From Nakamurella sp. PAMC28650 (GTDB taxonomy: Bacteria > Actinomycetota > Actinomycetes > Mycobacteriales > Nakamurellaceae), in contig NZ_CP060298.1 of the NCBI RefSeq assembly GCF_014303395.1, positions 2,542,001 to 2,606,000 on the forward strand: DNA of 64,000 nt. The letters are read 5' to 3'. Position 1 is the first letter of the stretch. The number at the start of each line of letters is the position of its first letter. The notes beneath the pieces are model-generated. The model made no database searches, was not told the DNA's origin, and worked only from the letters and a program-made list of their open reading frames with translations. Below are positions 43,712-51,507 of the stretch, piece after piece. The translations under genes were made by a program, and so were the position numbers.

Positions 43712-44949
43712 ATGGGACCGGATGACCAAACCAGCGCGGTGCGGCCGACACCCAGCTCCGGGTGGCCGGCAGTCGGCTACGAACGGCTGACCTGGGAAAG
43801 CCCCAACCGTGATTTCGGCACGATGGCACGCTCCGAGATGGCGTTTCGTCGTGGTTCGTACTCATCGGCCATCCCTGCGGACATCGCCACGCTGCACTAC
43901 GCACCCGCGCGGTCTGTGTCGGCTGCCGCGGAGGACGCCTCGAATGAGATCGCACGGTTCGATGCGGAGATGGGTAGCGAGATCGCCCCGTTTGCAACGA
44001 TTCTGCTCCGTTCCGAGTCCGTTGCCTCGTCCCAGATCGAGAACCTGTCCGCCTCGGCGCGGTCCGTCGCCATGGCGGAGCTGGGCGACACCACCAAGCA
44101 GAATGCCACCCTGATCGCGGCCAACACGAACGCGATGCGGTCGGCGATCCAGCTGTCCGATCGCCTGGACAGCGAGTCCATCCTGCAGATGCATCTTGCG
44201 CTGCTGGGCGCCCACGGACGGCGGGCCGGTGGCGGGAAGAACCCGTCTGGATCGGCCGCTCCTCCCGGAGCCCGATCGGTGCCGAGTATGTCGCTCCTCA
44301 TCAGTCCCGCGTCATCCATGCGATCGACGATCTGGTGGCGTACGTCAACCGGGAGGACATCCCGGTGTTGGAGCAAGCAGCCATCGCCCACGCCCAGTTC
44401 GAGACGATCCACCCGTTCACCGACGGGAACGGTAGGACCGGGCGCGCGTTGATCCATTCCATGCTGAAGGCCAAAGGCTTGACCCGGAATGTGACGGTGC
44501 CGGTGTCGTCTGGCTTGCTCGGGCAGCCTGACGTCTATCACCGCGCGCTGACGTCCTTTCGTGCCGGTTCTCCCGACGACATGATCGAGCTGACTGCCGA
44601 TGCCGCCTTCCGGGCGATCGCCAACGGTAGACATCTGGTCCTCGAAATTCGGCAGATCCGCGTCGACTGGTGGCAGTCGGTCACGGCCCGTGCCGATTCG
44701 GCGACCTGGAGGATCGCAGATCTTCTCCTGCGGCAACCGGTTCTCAACACTGCGGTCCTGTACAGCGAACTGGGGAACACGGCCAACCATGCGAGCAGAT
44801 ACATGGACCAGCTGCGGGCCGGCGGCGCCGTCACGAGCTTCACCGTGCACCGACGCGGTCTTCACTGGAAGTCCGATGCGGTGCTGGATGCTCTCGATGC
44901 GTTCGCTGCCCGCAGTTCTCGCCGCCAGTTCCCGACGGCGTTGAGCTGA
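43712..44949 (+). pseudogene. Fic-family protein, frameshifted
   Basis: The N-terminal frame (Fic_N-like domain) carries the intramolecular inhibitory motif SSQIEN (about residue 107). After HLALLGAHGRRAGG near 44232 the frame shifts, and the other frame continues REEPVWIGRSSRSPIGAEYV. It then reaches the catalytic HPFTDGNGRTGR (44411-44446) and a C-terminal winged helix (LLLRQPVLNTAVLYSELGN). Fic enzymes usually transfer AMP from ATP to a target hydroxyl. With the shift no single product contains both halves. Leaderless expression is suggested by TAACCT 6 nt upstream. This may be a real inactivation or a sequencing error. Confidence 0.85.
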
Positions 44950-44972
44950 TCCCCGACAGGCGTGAGAACGTG

Positions 44973-45794
44973 ATGGACATGCCGGATGACCCGCTGCGCG
45001 GTGCAGAGACCGTGCGAGTGACGCAGCAGTGGGCGGTCGACTCTCTCGGTGTTGTTCTCGATCTCGTCGCGGCGGGTCGGTTGAGCTGCAGTGCCAGGAC
45101 TCGACGACCGTCACTCGCGTCGATTCAGTTTGTCGCCCAGGCTCTTCCCGGCGGCGACTTCTACCCGGACCACGCGATCGCGGCTTTCGCGTGGCCGTTG
45201 TTGGTCCAGGCGGGCGGTCTGGCCAACCTCTCCGGCGCCAAGCTGCAGCTGACGCCGAAGGGTCGTCGTGCCCTGCTCGCGCCGACGGAGGAGATCGTTC
45301 GTGAAGTCTGGGATCGGTGGATCGCTCGCGGACTGGTCGACGAGCTCAGCAGGATCGAGCACATCAAGGGTCAGCGGTCCGCGAACGTGCTCACGGCTAT
45401 CGGAGGGCGCCGGCAGCTCGTGGGCACAGCACTGTCGCTTCTGCCGCCCGATGAGTGGATGGACATCGACGACCTGTTCACGTGGATGCGCCGTCGACGA
45501 CTCGATCCCAAGATCGAGCGCAGCGTCCGTGCGATGTTCCACCTGCACATCGGCCATCCCGAGCACGGCAGCCTTGGATACGACGGGTACGGCGAGTGGT
45601 CCATCCTGCAGGGCCGCTACACGATGGCGCTGCTGTTCGAGATTGCCGCGCCGCTCGGCATTGTCGACGTCCGGTTCGTGGATCCGGTCGGTGCGCGGAC
45701 GGACTACCTGAAGCACTTCGCGGAAGCTGAGTTACCCTTCCTGAGCCGCTACGACGGGCTACGGGCCATTCGCGTCAATGCCCCTCGCCGCTGA
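44973..45794 (+). CDS. Hypothetical protein, resembles the C-terminal part of a larger family
   Basis: The 273-residue product begins MDMPDDPLRG, 23 bp after the fic stop. Its blocks (ALPGGDFYPDHAIAAFAWPLLVQAGGL, LQLTPKGRRALL, DELSRIEHIKGQRS, LPPDEWMDIDDLFTWMRR, GSLGYDGYGEWSILQGRY and ELPFLSRYDGLRAIRVN) look well conserved. I recall them from the C-terminal region of larger uncharacterised actinobacterial proteins, so this may be an N-terminally truncated gene. No catalytic motif is visible; winged-helix folds are possible. It may be co-transcribed with fic. Confidence 0.6.
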   Translation: MDMPDDPLRGAETVRVTQQWAVDSLGVVLDLVAAGRLSCSARTRRPSLASIQFVAQALPGGDFYPDHAIAAFAWPLLVQAGGLANLSGAKLQLTPKGRRALLAPTEEIVREVWDRWIARGLVDELSRIEHIKGQRSANVLTAIGGRRQLVGTALSLLPPDEWMDIDDLFTWMRRRRLDPKIERSVRAMFHLHIGHPEHGSLGYDGYGEWSILQGRYTMALLFEIAAPLGIVDVRFVDPVGARTDYLKHFAEAELPFLSRYDGLRAIRVNAPRR

Positions 45795-46014
45795 CGCTGC
45801 ATTCCGCAGGAAGAACGCAGCCGCCGAGTCGCCGCCAGGTGGTGTTTATGTGCCGCCCTGCGCATCGGACTCGGTCAGTAAGCGTACCGGGTGAATGGAT
45901 TGAGAACGCTCCGGTGGCGCAGCATGGACTCTTCGTTGACGTCGAGGCGAACCATCTCCACCACTTCATCCCACTGGGTCTCGATGGTGTCGATCTGGAG
46001 GTCGATCACGTGCC

Positions 46015-47367
46015 CAGGGCCCCGGCAAAGTCGCAGATCGCTCATGTCGGGCTGTTTTAGCTGGTCAGCACGAGTTTGGGTGGTCGGTGGGGGTCTCGGG
46101 CGTGATGTCGGACGGCTTCTGCGATGTTGCGGGCTCCGTCCAGTCGAAGAAGTCCGATGGCCAGGTTTCGTAGTGTGGCCATGACCTGGGGTCCGTTGCC
46201 GGTGCGGGCCTGGGACAGGTCTTCACCGAAGGTGACGTCCCGGACCCAGTGCAAACGGTTTTCAATCGACCAGTGTCCTCGGAGCCAGGTGCCCAGCTGC
46301 GCGGCGGACGCCTGGGTCGGGTGCAGGTCGGTGACCGCGTAGACGGTCTCGGTATGCCACTTCTTGGATCGGATCGACCGGACTTTTCTGCTCACCTGAA
46401 TCGCCTGGGCGGCGTGCGGAAACAGAATTCCCGCGGCGATGGTGACGACTTTGAGGGTTCGTTTCTCGATCCGTCCGTGTCCGCGGTCCTTCTGGGTGTC
46501 GGTGACGTCGACGTCGTTCCATGGGAGTTGGGCCAGTCGCCGCCGCAGCGTCGGTTGGTTACCTTTCACGGTGAGCAGGTAATGCGCTCCGCGTTGCTCC
46601 ACGAGATACTTGGCATGGATTTTCTGGCAGTGCATCGCATCGGCGGTGACCAACGCACCGAGCAACTCGATGTTGTCTAAAAGCTCGGCGAACATGGGGA
46701 TCTCGTTGGTTTTGACATCGACGTCCAACTGCCCCAGGACCAGGCCTGCGGTGTGAGTGAGCGCTGAGAGCAGATGTCGGCACCGGCCGCCGGCCACGGC
46801 GGATCCCCGGACCGATTTGCCGTCGACTGCGATCACTTGAAATGTTTTCGACGCGGTGGCGACCACAGCGGCCCAGGTCCCGACGATGACATCCAAACCG
46901 TCGGCGTTGATCCTGTTCAGGGTTCGCCGGATCGTCGACTCGCAGGGTCTCTCACTGGATACGCCAAGTTTGGCCAATACTGCTGGTGCGGTGTCGGCGG
47001 CCCATTCGGCGATGGCGACGAAGGAGCGGGCACCGGCGATCACCGCGCACGCGGCCACCGCCAAAATGGTGGACAAGCCGTGCCGGCGGCCGCGCGCGCT
47101 GCGGGGGTCGGGAACCGATCGCAGGGCTCGGAGCAACGCCGCCGGCGCCGTGGGGATGTCGGGGAACTCATCTTCGTCGAATTGGTCAACGACGGTATAC
47201 CTGGGTGATGATGACATCGGGCGTGGTCCTTGGCTGTGAGTGAGTGGCCTCAAGAACCTTCATGATCATCACCGTGGGCCACGCCCACCCGCAAACCGCC
47301 CCTCCCGGCGTGTCGCAACCCATCGCCGCAGCTCAAGAATTGTCAACCCGACTTTGCCGGGGCCCTG
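46015..47367 (-). mobile_element. ISAs1-family insertion sequence in hipA
   Basis: The 1353-bp element has inverted ends CAGGGCCCCGGCAAAGTCG and is flanked by a perfect 10-bp direct repeat ATCACGTGCC (46005-46014 and 47368-47377), within the 8-10 bp range of ISAs1. It carries one intact transposase gene and splits hipA precisely. Confidence 0.95.
46057..47217 (-). CDS. ISAs1-family transposase
   Basis: The 386-residue protein has the ISAs1 N-terminal domain (LLRALRSVPDPRSARGRRHGLSTILAVAACAVIAGARS). The DDE core includes VIAVDGKSVRGS, LGALVTADAMHCQKIHAKYL and the C-terminal HWSIENRLHWVRDVTFGED, which holds the catalytic Glu. ATG 47217 with AAGGACC upstream is preferred over a TTG at 47253. 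It is complete and probably active, consistent with the undamaged target duplication. Confidence 0.92.
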   Translation of the reverse strand: MSSSPRYTVVDQFDEDEFPDIPTAPAALLRALRSVPDPRSARGRRHGLSTILAVAACAVIAGARSFVAIAEWAADTAPAVLAKLGVSSERPCESTIRRTLNRINADGLDVIVGTWAAVVATASKTFQVIAVDGKSVRGSAVAGGRCRHLLSALTHTAGLVLGQLDVDVKTNEIPMFAELLDNIELLGALVTADAMHCQKIHAKYLVEQRGAHYLLTVKGNQPTLRRRLAQLPWNDVDVTDTQKDRGHGRIEKRTLKVVTIAAGILFPHAAQAIQVSRKVRSIRSKKWHTETVYAVTDLHPTQASAAQLGTWLRGHWSIENRLHWVRDVTFGEDLSQARTGNGPQVMATLRNLAIGLLRLDGARNIAEAVRHHARDPHRPPKLVLTS

Positions 47368-48453
47368 ATCACGTGCCGAGCCTGTTTACGGCTGAGCCCA
47401 TAGACACCAGCCGCGTTCAGGCAGGTGAGAAATGAGCTGTCCCGGCTGCCGGCGCGGTCGATCGACAGTGCCTGCGAAGCGGTCTCACCGGATCTGATCT
47501 GGGGCGTCAGGTCGTAGGCAGGTGTCATCTCGAGCTGGTGACCATCCCAGAATGCGGCATGGTTGCGTGCGTGATCATCGGTGTTCCCGATGGCCACATT
47601 GAAGACGATTCGCTCGAAAAGGCGCCGGCCGACATGAGAGTCGACTCCGTCCCTGGCCAGGACGTCCAGCAGATCCGGGTACGTCGCGTAGCGACCCTCG
47701 TGCTCGGCCAACTGCAGCATCGTCAACGCAGAAACCATCAGCCGGCGGCCACCGGTCTCCGGACGGTCGAATCGCTCGATGACAAGGACGTCGCGTCCCA
47801 TCACAGAGCGGAGTTCCGATGCCGGCACGTCGATGCCGACGCGACGCGCGAATTCCATGCCCAACGTCTCGGCCTTCACCGTCGGGAAGATATCGGTCGA
47901 GGTACTGAACTTGGCAATCAATTGCCTGTGACCATCACGGAGGAGGGCTTTGGGGCGCGCGCCTCCGACACTGGTGCCGTGCAAGAGCGCGGCGTCGAGA
48001 GAATTGCTGGTCGGCAATCCTTGTTGGATACGCTCGGCAGCCGTCATCATCTGGTCGAGAGAGGTGTCCGCGCCGCGTGGGACGTATTCATCGGGGCGCT
48101 CCTGGAAATCCAGCGCGGAGATGCGATCGGAGCCTGATTCCATGAAATAGGCCAACTGGTCGACATCGCCGGTGTCGGCATCGGGACCCATCGAGCCGGT
48201 CAGCTTGGCGAGGATGATCCGCTGTCCCCACGAGTCCGGACCGGCGTCACGCAGCACCGAAGCGATGTTCATCTGCGCAGGCGGATCGATCCAACCTGGT
48301 CCCAGCGGCAGCTCGGGACCATAGAGGCTGATGGCGTCGCGCCGGTTGAGGTAGCCGGTTCCGTAGGCGAACCGGTAACGATCACCACGTCGCCGCAGTA
48401 GGCCCGCCGGCACGGGGACGGTCGCTCCGGGCGTCCAGACCCAGACGAAGGCC

Positions 48454-48798
48454 TCAGAAGTCGAGATCATCGGAGCTGTCCACCTGCCTGGGCCGATAGG
48501 TACGTGCTGGAATGAGTGCCACGTTCTCTTCACCCCGCCGGCGCAGTCGGGCCAGGTCCGAGCCGTCCGCCCCGAAGAGGGGGACCCCGGACACCGCAGC
48601 TGCGTTCAGAACGGTACCGATGGCCACGCCGGGCTGCGCGGATTCGATGGCGGACACGGTGCGTCCGGAAACGCCGATACGTGCACCCAGGTCGGCGGCA
48701 GTCCAGCCTTTGCTGTGTCGGGCGAGCCTGATTTGGCCCGCCAAGGTGCGCAGGGCGTCGTTGGCCGTGCGGTTGAGCACGATCCCTCTCTTCGCCAC
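48454..48798 (-). CDS. hipB: HipB-like Xre antitoxin
   Basis: The 114-residue protein has an Xre helix-turn-helix (LAGQIRLARHSKGWTAADLGARIGVSGRTVSAIESAQPGVAIGTVLNAA) and a C-terminal tail with RRRGEENVALIPARTYRP. It overlaps hipA by 17 bp, the standard hipBA arrangement. GTG 48798 is preceded by GGAGGAG at good spacing. It should bind the promoter palindrome upstream and neutralise HipA. It remains intact although hipA is now disrupted. Confidence 0.88.
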   Translation of the reverse strand: MAKRGIVLNRTANDALRTLAGQIRLARHSKGWTAADLGARIGVSGRTVSAIESAQPGVAIGTVLNAAAVSGVPLFGADGSDLARLRRRGEENVALIPARTYRPRQVDSSDDLDF

Positions 48799-48820
48799 AT
48801 CAGCTCCTCCGGCCGGTGCT

Positions 48821-48858
48821 TTAAAAACAACACCAGCGGCATGTTGGTGACATTTTAA
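48821..48858. promoter_or_regulatory. Inverted repeat upstream of hipBA, likely HipB operator
   Basis: TTAAAA-acaa-CACCA (48821-48835) faces TGGTG-aca-TTTTAA (48845-48858) with a 9-nt centre, directly upstream of the hipB ribosome binding site and between hipB and the RES toxin gene. It is AT-rich against the local background and probably holds the hipBA promoter and operator. Confidence 0.6.
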
Positions 48859-48863
48859 CGCAT

Positions 48864-49484
48864 CTACCAGGCGATCGCGTACCCGATGCGTTCGGCGGCG
48901 CCCGTGACGACCCCCACTAGGCCGGGGTCGCTCAGCGGCAGGGACAGCTCCGGGTTCTGCGGGAACGAGTCGGCGCTGGGAAGGAACAGCGCTGCGGCAT
49001 CGGCGCCGGTCATCGAGGAGGCGTACAGCACGCCGTCGACGTTCTGCGGGTGAATCGCAATGGCGTGGGCCCATTGCCGACAAACGGTCAGGGGACCGAT
49101 GTTCAGAGCATGGGAGGCGCCGGCGCGGATCGGCCAATGGCCTCGTAGATCCAGTAGTCGCAGCGGGCGGCGCGGAGTCCAGATGGTGAGGTACGGGCTG
49201 TTCGGCGCGGCCGGGGCGATGATTCGGCCGCGCTGGAAGACCTCAGCCAACGCGGTGTCAACGGCTGCGGCAGTGTAGGTGACCGCGTAGTCGGAGTGGC
49301 TCGCCGGCGGAGGCGGGTGCGGGTCGAACCGATTGGCGGTCGGGCCGAAATGTCGAAGCTTGTGCCACGGCAGGGTGTTCGCGCCGACGCTGCCATGAAT
49401 TCGCAGCATGTACGGGTGCGGCCAGTCGACGAGGTCGTCGTCGCCGATGGTCAGCGGGCCTGGGTGGCGGGGGAGTTTTACCAT
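48864..49484 (-). CDS. RES-domain toxin (NAD+-degrading)
   Basis: The 206-residue protein shows the RES fold: R in LRIHGSVG, the ANRFDPHPPPP segment, TYTAAAVDTALAEVFQRGRII with the conserved Glu, and a C-terminal block with YASSMTGADAAALF. RES toxins phosphorolyse or hydrolyse NAD+ and are held in check by an Xre antitoxin encoded immediately upstream, exactly as here (7-bp overlap). All the hallmark Arg, Glu and Ser positions appear present, so the toxin is probably functional. Confidence 0.85.
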   Translation of the reverse strand: MVKLPRHPGPLTIGDDDLVDWPHPYMLRIHGSVGANTLPWHKLRHFGPTANRFDPHPPPPASHSDYAVTYTAAAVDTALAEVFQRGRIIAPAAPNSPYLTIWTPRRPLRLLDLRGHWPIRAGASHALNIGPLTVCRQWAHAIAIHPQNVDGVLYASSMTGADAAALFLPSADSFPQNPELSLPLSDPGLVGVVTGAAERIGYAIAW

Positions 49485-50044
49485 TCGTACAACTGGGCCA
49501 CCATGGCGATCACGGATACGGGCGGATTGCCCGCAATCAGCCAGTCCCGCGGCGACACTGCACGGCCATCCAGGTACAGCTCCTCGGTGGTCTGGGTCAT
49601 GACTCGGTCGACGGTCACGGCCGAGGTGCCTGGCGGGATGGCTGCGATCACCTTTCTCAGATGAGGGATGGGGGCGGAGCCGTCGAGTTGCCAGGCCGGG
49701 ATCAGCCAGAAGCGTCCGACCTTCGTTCCGTACAACGATCCGTCTGCGATCGCACCCCGGACTCGGCTGACCGACCTGCCCAAACGGGCCGCAGCCGCTG
49801 CCACCGGTAGTCCCGCTGAGTTGATCGTGATCAGTTGCGCAGCTTCGGCAACCAGGTCACTTCCGGCTCGGTCCAGGTCCTCAGCCCGCACGCCGACAGC
49901 GGTGAGCATTCTGCGGTCGTGCGACGACAGGCCCCGAGGGTCAGCAGAAGGGCGGCTACGCATCAGCTGGTCCAACTGGTCGGCGAAGTCTTCGGCGTCG
50001 ATACCGTTCCCGTACTTCTGCAGGACGGACTCGATCGTGGTCAT
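49478..50044 (-). CDS. Antitoxin of the RES toxin (HTH plus toxin-binding domain)
   Basis: The 188-residue protein has an N-terminal region (LQKYGNGIDAEDFADQLDQLM), an HTH-like segment (AQLITINSAGLPVAAAAARLGRSVSRVRGAIADGSLYG, reading like a helix-turn-helix/excisionase fold) and a C-terminal domain (RDWLIAGNPP-x-SVIAMV) typical of RES/Xre-type antitoxins. ATG 50044 follows AGGGAGG. It overlaps the toxin gene by 7 bp, so the two form one operon with the antitoxin first. Confidence 0.8.
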   Translation of the reverse strand: MTTIESVLQKYGNGIDAEDFADQLDQLMRSRPSADPRGLSSHDRRMLTAVGVRAEDLDRAGSDLVAEAAQLITINSAGLPVAAAAARLGRSVSRVRGAIADGSLYGTKVGRFWLIPAWQLDGSAPIPHLRKVIAAIPPGTSAVTVDRVMTQTTEELYLDGRAVSPRDWLIAGNPPVSVIAMVAQLYEW

Positions 50045-50174
50045 GGACGGGCCTCCCTCGATTCGCTTGTTCATCCATATTCTAGACGAACGACCGCTCG
50101 GGTGCAGCAAGGTACTACTGACGGCCGAGACGCCAACGCTGACCACGGCGGCGCAGGCAGAGCAGCTCGACTTC

Positions 50175-51389
50175 CTACGGCCCGGTGAGCGCACCGATCC
50201 GCTGGATCGAGAAGATCTCCGCCGACAGCAGCAGGGAGAGCCCGAGCAAACCCGCACGCGGACCGAGTTGGCTGCGGACGATCTGGAGATTGCGGGTCGC
50301 GAGCGGAAGCGAACGCTGGTAGACGATCTCGCGAATTCCGGCCAGCAGTAGTTCATCGGTATCGGCCAACTGTCCGCAGACGGCGACGACGCTGGGATTG
50401 AACAGGCTGACCGCGTCGGCCACGGCCAACCCGAGAATGCGACCCGATCGGCGCAAGAGTTGCTGCGCGGTGGTGTCCCCGCTGCGGAGGCAGTGCAGGA
50501 CGTCATTCACGTTCTGGACGTCCTTCCCGGCGAACCGCAGATCCCGGGCCATGGCCCAACCGCCGGCGTAGGCCTCGACGCAGCCGTAGTTGCCGCAGCG
50601 GCACAGTGGTTCCTCGTCCCAGCCCTCGGGCAGGGCCAGCCGGATGTGCCCGATGTCGCCGGCCGCGCCGTCCGCCCCGCGGTGTACCCGGCCCGACGCG
50701 ATCAGTCCGCTGCCGACTCCGGTCCCGACCTTGAGCATGATCATGTGGGCGACCTCGGGGAAGCTGAAGCGGTGCTCGCCCACGGCCATCGCGTTCACGT
50801 CCTTCTCCACCACCACCGAGCAGTCGAAATCGGTGGCGAACCAGCCGGGAATGTCGAAACGGTCCCACCCGGTCATGATGGGCGGACTGATTACTCGGCC
50901 GGTGGCGAAGTCGACCGGTCCCGGGACGTCCAGACCGATGCCCAGGACGTCGCTGCGGTTCCGTCCGCCGCGGGTGAGCAACTCGGCGAAATTGGCGCTG
51001 ACCTGGGTCAGTACCGCGTCCGGACCCGACGAGATGTCGGTGTCCTGGTCGATCTCGCTCAAGACCTCTCCGCCGAGATCGCAGAGTGCCGCGCGCATTG
51101 CCGTCGCACCGATATCGGCGAGGAGCAGAACCCCGCGACTGCGGTTGAAGGCGTACAGGTTGGCCGGGCGGCCCCCGGTCGAGGAGCCGGATTCCGTACC
51201 GATCACCAATCCGGCCGAGATCAGCGCATCGAGTCGCTGGTTCGCCGTCGACCGGGACAGCCCACTTCGCCGGACGACATCTGCGCGAGTGAGGGTCGCC
51301 CCGGTCCGGAACATCGTTGCGATATGGAAGAGATCGGACACACCGGAGCGACTCAGGTGTGCCGCGGTCCCCCTATCGTCCGTCGGCAT
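50175..51389 (-). CDS. ROK-family transcriptional repressor
   Basis: The 404-residue protein has an N-terminal winged helix (ADVVRRSGLSRSTANQRLDALISAGLVIG) and a ROK sugar-binding domain: DIGATAMRAALCDLGGEV, GTGVGSGLIASGRVHRGADGAAGDIGHI and the zinc motif CRCGNYGCVEAY. ROK repressors of this NagC/XylR type bind a sugar or sugar phosphate and then release DNA. It is divergent from a sugar ABC operon and separated from it by a perfect 14-bp palindrome, so local control of that operon is very likely. GAGAGGAAAGG precedes ATG 51389. Confidence 0.9.
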   Translation of the reverse strand: MPTDDRGTAAHLSRSGVSDLFHIATMFRTGATLTRADVVRRSGLSRSTANQRLDALISAGLVIGTESGSSTGGRPANLYAFNRSRGVLLLADIGATAMRAALCDLGGEVLSEIDQDTDISSGPDAVLTQVSANFAELLTRGGRNRSDVLGIGLDVPGPVDFATGRVISPPIMTGWDRFDIPGWFATDFDCSVVVEKDVNAMAVGEHRFSFPEVAHMIMLKVGTGVGSGLIASGRVHRGADGAAGDIGHIRLALPEGWDEEPLCRCGNYGCVEAYAGGWAMARDLRFAGKDVQNVNDVLHCLRSGDTTAQQLLRRSGRILGLAVADAVSLFNPSVVAVCGQLADTDELLLAGIREIVYQRSLPLATRNLQIVRSQLGPRAGLLGLSLLLSAEIFSIQRIGALTGP

Positions 51390-51441
51390 GGGGGACCTTT
51401 CCTCTCGGGGATACCTGAGCGATCTTATGCTATATCAGCGG

Positions 51442-51469
51442 TTGCTTTTGCCTAGATCTAGGCTAAAGT
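51442..51469 (+). promoter_or_regulatory. ROK-controlled promoter with palindromic operator in the spacer
   Basis: A perfect 14-bp palindrome GCCTAGATCTAGGC (51450-51463) fills the space between a -35-like TTGCTT (51442-51447) and a -10-like TAAAGT (51464-51469), 16 bp apart. Binding of the divergent ROK protein here would block RNA polymerase directly. Confidence 0.65.
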
Positions 51470-51507
51470 CTGCCAACAAGCAAGCAAAACTGAGACTAGG
51501 AGCGGTC

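Larger units (their letters stand above)
45875..48470 (-). pseudogene. hipA: HipA-family kinase toxin split by an ISAs1-family element
   Basis: The N-terminal 368 residues or so (ATG 48470, SGSMGPDADTGDVDQLAYF, SVGGARPKAL, the catalytic GNTDDHARNHAAFWDG and MTPAYDLTP) run to ARHVI at 47368. The last 42 residues (DLQIDTIETQWDEVVEMV...FTRYAY) lie at 45875-46004, beyond the IS. Excising the IS and one 10-bp duplication restores ARHVIDLQIDTIETQ in frame. The truncated product now ends in seven IS-encoded residues (stop 47343). HipA phosphorylates glutamyl-tRNA synthetase or similar targets. The kinase residues survive, but the C-terminal lobe is incomplete. The start overlaps hipB by 17 bp. Confidence 0.93.

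Noticed and set aside
45875-46045. Independent 56-residue small protein with good codon use
   Set aside because: All but its first residues are the severed C-terminus of hipA. The ATG at 46045 and the codons down to 46015 lie inside the IS end.
46010-47376. Inverted repeats around the ISAs1 element read as a toxin-antitoxin operator
   Set aside because: They are the terminal inverted repeats (CAGGGCCCCGGCAAAGTCG) plus the 10-bp target duplication.
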